Position numbers and translations under genes: made by a program. This document shows positions 59,398 through 64,000 of a stretch of 64,000 nt of DNA, piece by piece. Origin of the DNA: Pseudogemmobacter humi. GTDB taxonomy: Bacteria > Pseudomonadota > Alphaproteobacteria > Rhodobacterales > Rhodobacteraceae. Below the pieces are notes generated by a model that ran no database searches, had not been told where the DNA came from, and saw only the letters and a list, made by a program, of their open reading frames with translations. Within the stretch, counting starts at the first letter, position 1. Every line of letters begins with the position of its first letter. Location: contig NZ_UXAW01000118.1 of the NCBI RefSeq assembly GCF_900609055.1, positions 1-64,000 on the forward strand, written 5' to 3'.

Positions 59398-60260
59398 GCC
59401 CTGGCCCTCCGCCCGGCGCCAAGCGCAAGGCCCCCGAACAGCGCGAGGCTGAGCGCGCCGATGACGATCACCACCAGCGTCAGCGCGGCGCCCAATGGCC
59501 AGTTCACCCTTGTCTCGAAGCTCTGCCGGATCAGTTCGGCCGCCATCGGCGAGGTGCCGCCGCCCATCACCCGGGGCTCAAGGAACACGCCCAGAGACAG
59601 CACGAAGACCAGCACCGCCCCGGCGACGATCCCGGGCCGGGCAAGCGGCAACGTCACCTCTCGCAGGGTCCGCCAGCGCGAGGCGCCGGAATCGTAGGCC
59701 GCCAGCACCAGGTCGCGGTCGATCCGCGCCATGGAAAGCGCGATGGTGAAGATCGCATAGGGCAGCAGGCTGTAGACCATGCCGATCATGGTGGCGAAGG
59801 GCGAGAACAGCACGTCCAGCGCCGCCTTGCCGAAGCCTAAGCCCTCAAGCATCCCGTTCAAAACCCCCGAGCGGTCGAGGAACAGCACCCAGCCGAAGGT
59901 CTTCAGCACCGCATCGGTCAGGAAGGCGAAGACGATCAGCAGGGTGACGTGATCCGCCCAGTCCTTCAGCCGGGTGACCAGAGCATAGGCCACCGGCAGC
60001 GCGATCAGGATGCAAAGCGCGGTGCAGATGCAGGCCATGCTCAGCGTGCGCAGCATGATCGACCAGTAATGCCATTGCGAGAACACGTCGCGCCAGATCT
60101 TCAGATCCCAGGTCCAGACCAGCCGGTAATACTGGGTGCCCTGAAAGCTGAGGACCGCGGTCATCACCAGGGGCACCAGGAAGAAGGCGCCGAAGATCGC
60201 GATCAGCGGCAGGGTGGTCAGCCGCACCGCGCCGTCGCGCCAGGATCGGGGTTCCGCCAT
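59394..60260 (-). CDS. Polyamine-type ABC permease (PotB-like), system 2
   Basis: A 288-residue inner-membrane protein. TLPLIAIFGAFFLVPLVMTAVLSF, DAVLKTFGWVLFLDRSGVLNGMLEGLGFG and ALSMARIDRDLVLAAYDSGASRWRTLREVTLPLARPGIVAGAVLVFVLSLGVFLEPRVMGG match PotB/PotH. It starts one base after the ATPase stop. Confidence 0.9.
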   Translation of the reverse strand: MAEPRSWRDGAVRLTTLPLIAIFGAFFLVPLVMTAVLSFQGTQYYRLVWTWDLKIWRDVFSQWHYWSIMLRTLSMACICTALCILIALPVAYALVTRLKDWADHVTLLIVFAFLTDAVLKTFGWVLFLDRSGVLNGMLEGLGFGKAALDVLFSPFATMIGMVYSLLPYAIFTIALSMARIDRDLVLAAYDSGASRWRTLREVTLPLARPGIVAGAVLVFVLSLGVFLEPRVMGGGTSPMAAELIRQSFETRVNWPLGAALTLVVIVIGALSLALFGGLALGAGRRARA

Positions 60261-60261
60261 C

Positions 60262-61347
<1,086 letters not shown>

Positions 61348-61402
61348 GAAGGATCTTCCTTGATTGTCGCGCGGACCGGCCCGGGCCGGCCCGCGGCTGC
61401 CT

Positions 61403-62530
61403 TCAGTTCGCGGCGGCGAGTTCCTGCTGCCAGATCTCCAGCATCTGGTCGATGTTGGGGGCGACGTTGTGGAACTGCGACTTGTCCCAGGCCTCCCACA
61501 TGTAATCCATTTGCAGGACATCCTTCTGCTCGTCCGAGAACAGCGCCTCGGCTTTGGCCGAGGGCACCAGGTTGCAGGTGGCCTCGGTCCAGGCCAGTTC
61601 CACCGCGACCTCGGGCGAGACCAGATGCCGCAACAGCGCCCTGGCCTTTTCGGGGTCGGACGGGTCTTTGACGATGCCGGTCGCCTCCATCCAGATGATG
61701 CCCTGGTTCAGCCCGTTCTTCGGCTCGGGCACGATGGAGCGGATATGCTTCATCCCGTCCTTGCGCAAAGCCGAGGTGCAATAGGTGCCGCCGCCGATCA
61801 GGGTGCGGAAAGAGCCGTCCATCAGCCCCTTCTGCGCCACCGACAGATCGGCCACCACCGCGCGGGTGTTCTTGAACAGGGCGCGCAGCACCAGGCGGAT
61901 CTCGTTCAGCGCGGCGTCGTCCAGTTCCTCATAGGGGTTGATCCCGGCGTGGAGCGCCATCGGCATGATCGGCCAGTCGCCCCAGTCGAGCACGCAGATC
62001 TTATCCTTATAGGCCGGATCGAAGCAGTTGTCGTAGCTGGCCCAGGATTCCAGGCTGTCGTATTCGGTGTTGACCGTCGGGCCGACCCAGCCCCAGCGGG
62101 TGGGCAGGCCGGTGACCTTGCCGTCGAACTCCAGGGGCGCGAAGGGCGCGCGGAACTGCTCGTAGAAATCCCCGTAGACATCGGCGAACTGGGCCGGGTC
62201 GAGGAATTCGGCGATATCGGCCGGCCCCATGCGCTGGATCCAGGGGCTGTCCGAGGACACCACGTCGAAATCGCGCCAGGCCCCGGCGGCCAGTTTGGCG
62301 AACCCGCCGGGGCTGTCGGTGATCAGGTCGACCGAGACCTCGACATCGTTCGCCGCCTCGAACGGGTCGATGATCGAGGCTTTGTCATAGCCCTCCCAGC
62401 ACATGTAGTTCATGCGGGTGGCGGCGCGGGCGGGTTTCAGCCCCGCGAGGCCCGCAAGCCCGAGCGCGCCCATGCCTTTCAGAACGTCGCGGCGGGCGGG
62501 GCCGAACATCCGGCTCATCGGTCTTTGCAT
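61403..62530 (-). CDS. Polyamine-type ABC substrate-binding protein (PotD/PotF-like), system 2
   Basis: A 375-residue periplasmic protein with a twin-arginine-type signal (ARRDVLKGMGALGLAGLAGLKPARAA). NYMCWEGYDKASIIDPFEAANDVEVSVDLITDSPGGFAKLAAGAWRDFDVVSSDSPWIQRM and TRWGWVGPTVNTEYDSLESWASY...ICVLDWGDWPIMPMALHAGINPYEELDDAALNEI are of the polyamine-binding group. It precedes the ATPase and permease genes and follows the glutamine-synthetase-like gene by 27 bp. AGGGG stands before the ATG at 62530. Confidence 0.9.
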   Translation of the reverse strand: MQRPMSRMFGPARRDVLKGMGALGLAGLAGLKPARAATRMNYMCWEGYDKASIIDPFEAANDVEVSVDLITDSPGGFAKLAAGAWRDFDVVSSDSPWIQRMGPADIAEFLDPAQFADVYGDFYEQFRAPFAPLEFDGKVTGLPTRWGWVGPTVNTEYDSLESWASYDNCFDPAYKDKICVLDWGDWPIMPMALHAGINPYEELDDAALNEIRLVLRALFKNTRAVVADLSVAQKGLMDGSFRTLIGGGTYCTSALRKDGMKHIRSIVPEPKNGLNQGIIWMEATGIVKDPSDPEKARALLRHLVSPEVAVELAWTEATCNLVPSAKAEALFSDEQKDVLQMDYMWEAWDKSQFHNVAPNIDQMLEIWQQELAAAN

Positions 62531-62557
62531 CTTGTTTCCCCTGTTGGTTTTGATCGT

Positions 62558-63892
62558 TCAGACGGTTTCCAGGTAGCGCTCCACCTCCCAGGCGGTGACG
62601 TGGCGGCGCCAGGCGGCATCCTCGGCGCGCCGCGCCATCACGAAAGTGTCGATGAAGGCATCCCCGAACACCGCGCGCGCGGTCGCGCTGGCGTCCAGCC
62701 GGTCGGCGGCCTCGCGCAGATCGCGCGGGAAATCCGCGCCTTCGGGCGGCGGGGTGCGGTAGCAATCGTCGTCGCGCGGCGCGGGCGGCTCGATCCGGTT
62801 CTCGATCCCCCAGAGACCGGCGCCGAGGCACATCGCCAAAGCCGCATGCGGATGGGTGTCGGCCGAGGGCACCCGGAACTCGACCCGCGCGGCACTGGCG
62901 CTGTCGTTCATCACCCTGAGCGCCACGGTGCGGTTCTGGATCCCCCAGGAGGCGTAAGTCGGCGCCCACATCCCCGGCACCATCCGCTTGTAAGCGTTCA
63001 CCGTCTGGCTGCAAAGCGCCAGCCATTCCGGCATCAGCCGCATCAGCCCGCCGATGAACCAGCGTTCAAGCTGCGAGATCGTATCGGGCGCCGTAGGATC
63101 ATGGAACGCGGGCGCGCCGTCCGACAGGTTGCGCAAAGACACATGCAGATGGCCCGACTGGCCCGAAAGCGTCTCTTTCAGCTTCGACATGAAACACGCG
63201 GTCAGCCCGTGGCGGCGGAAATACGTCCTGGCGAAATTCTTGAACAAAGCCGCATCGTCCGCGGCCTTCACCCCCTCGGCATGCGCAAGCGGCACCTCCA
63301 GGCAGCCCGGCCCCAACTCAGTATGGATCGCGTCGAACCCGATGCCGAGGCGCTCCATCACCGCCTCCAGGCCCGTCAGCAGATCATGGTGTTCCCCAAG
63401 CGTGCCCAGCGAATAGGTGCGGTTGCCTTGCGCGAAATGGGTGGGATCGGCCCAGCCTCCGGCGCGCAGGCTCTCGGCGGTTTCCTCAAGGAGGTTGAAC
63501 TCGAACTCGAAAGCGGAATGGACGGAAAAGCCCATCCCCCGCGCCTTTTCGATCTGCGCGAGCAACTGGTTGCGGGCCGAGACCTCGCCGAACGGCAGGG
63601 CGAAATCGGCAAGGCAAAGCGCCTCGTTCCCTTCGAACGGCCAGGGGCGGACGGTATCGGTAAAGATCACCGCCGGGCGGTCGATATAGACGCCGCCGCC
63701 ATAAGTCTGTTCGGCGGTGTCCCAGGCGTAGAGCACGTCGCAGAACTGATAGCCCGCGCCCGCCATCTTTGCCGCCTTGGCCGCGGGCACCCGTTTCACG
63801 CGCAGGGCGCCGTCCGGATCAAAGATCCCCAGATGGACGTGGCTTGCCCCGGATTGCGCCAGATATTCGGGCAGATCCGCCTGTTTCGTCAT
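62558..63892 (-). CDS. Glutamine-synthetase-family ligase (gamma-glutamyl amine synthetase-like, PuuA type)
   Basis: A 444-residue cytoplasmic ATP-dependent ligase, probably joining glutamate to an imported amine. The family landmarks are GFSVHSAFEFEFNLLEE (metal Glu residues), ELGPGCLEVPLAHAEGVKAADDAALFKNFARTYFRRHGLTACFMSKLKETLSGQSGHLHVSL (substrate and ATP loop), APTYASWGIQNRTVALRV and ARVEFRVPSADTHPHAALAMCLGAGLWGIENR. True nitrogen-assimilating GlnA has an adenylylation-site NLY motif, which is absent. Start at 63892 begins the family N-terminus. It is the first gene of the eight-gene minus-strand operon. Confidence 0.87.
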   Translation of the reverse strand: MTKQADLPEYLAQSGASHVHLGIFDPDGALRVKRVPAAKAAKMAGAGYQFCDVLYAWDTAEQTYGGGVYIDRPAVIFTDTVRPWPFEGNEALCLADFALPFGEVSARNQLLAQIEKARGMGFSVHSAFEFEFNLLEETAESLRAGGWADPTHFAQGNRTYSLGTLGEHHDLLTGLEAVMERLGIGFDAIHTELGPGCLEVPLAHAEGVKAADDAALFKNFARTYFRRHGLTACFMSKLKETLSGQSGHLHVSLRNLSDGAPAFHDPTAPDTISQLERWFIGGLMRLMPEWLALCSQTVNAYKRMVPGMWAPTYASWGIQNRTVALRVMNDSASAARVEFRVPSADTHPHAALAMCLGAGLWGIENRIEPPAPRDDDCYRTPPPEGADFPRDLREAADRLDASATARAVFGDAFIDTFVMARRAEDAAWRRHVTAWEVERYLETV

Positions 63893-64000
63893 CGCCCGAG
63901 ACCCATCCCCGCCTGCTGTTACGGCCAGTATGGAATCAGGCAAATATTGCGGAAATATCCCCAAAGGGGTAGGAATCGGCCGAAAGGGAAGCGATCCATG
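63893..64000. promoter_or_regulatory. Upstream region of the minus-strand amine/amide operon
   Basis: The last 108 bases precede the ligase gene. They hold a short AT-rich patch with the near direct repeat AAATATTGCGG/AAATATCCCC (63942-63963) that may be part of a promoter or operator. No clear -10/-35 pair is visible and the region is cut by the window end. Confidence 0.3.

Noticed and set aside
57209-59428. 739-residue frame that would make a fusion of unknown sequence with the amidase
   Set aside because: The first ~280 residues are an out-of-frame reading of the PotC-like permease; the amidase has its own ATG at 58588 overlapping the permease stop.

Overview
The window is GC-rich DNA that looks like an alphaproteobacterium of the Rhodobacterales (Rhodobacter/Paracoccus-like). 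The grounds are the codon use with G or C at most third positions, long tightly overlapped operons with ATGA junctions, the TorT/TorS/TorR plus TMAO/betaine-type ABC locus, and the many polyamine-type ABC systems. The genus cannot be fixed from the sequence alone. No rRNA, tRNA or CRISPR array was seen.

Layout. 1-327 is the end of a PotC-like permease, followed by a run of four hairpins (332-444). 766-1745 is an Xre/RES toxin-antitoxin pair with a readable promoter and operator. 2106-5762 is an unusual locus: a LuxR-type regulator, a secreted protein with two peptidoglycan-binding-like repeats fused to a PotF/PotD-like solute-binding domain, a small lipoprotein and a small Cys-rich secreted protein. 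Two near-identical 16-bp palindromes lie in front of its divergent promoters. 6032-13736 is a catechol-siderophore receptor cassette (PfeS/PfeR-like two-component system, FepA/PfeA-like receptor, small periplasmic protein, YncE-like beta-propeller, methyltransferase). It is flanked by two same-orientation remnants of one IS5-like element and is visibly less GC-rich than its surroundings.

14217-19581 holds a dihydroxyacetone kinase-type protein, the three enzymes that make 2,3-dihydroxybenzoate (entC-entB-entA order, EntB without carrier domain) and a glutathionyl-hydroquinone reductase. 19709-21467 is an orphan amino-acid/amide-type binding protein with a coupled small ORF. 21558-30433 is a TMAO-type sensing and uptake locus: TorT, hybrid kinase TorS, regulator TorR, then a TmoX/ProX-like binding protein, ATPase and double-length permease. 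30503-32292 is a DapA-family lyase/deaminase under a GntR regulator with two matching TTGTNNACAA palindromes. 32352-43543 is a second iron locus: an ABC exporter, two paralogous FetA/FrpB-like TonB receptors and, between them, a six-gene operon (AraC regulator, siderophore-binding protein, two FecCD permeases, ATPase, MarR regulator). A dead IS481-like transposase follows.

44470-63892 is a catabolic block built around two complete polyamine-type ABC transporters. The plus-strand operon (45556-54194) combines an AA_synth-family protein, alpha/beta hydrolase, two-domain flavin reductase, luciferase-like monooxygenase, aldehyde dehydrogenase and binding protein/permease/permease/ATPase, next to a divergent GntR gene and a DUF1330 gene. 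The composition resembles a Rut-type oxidative N-heterocycle pathway fed by its own importer. The minus-strand operon (63892 down to 54191) combines a glutamine-synthetase-like ligase, binding protein, ATPase, two permeases, two amidase-signature hydrolases and an agmatine-deiminase-family enzyme, so import of an amine or amide followed by hydrolysis and gamma-glutamylation is the likely theme. The two operons converge and share the four bases CTAG as their stop codons.
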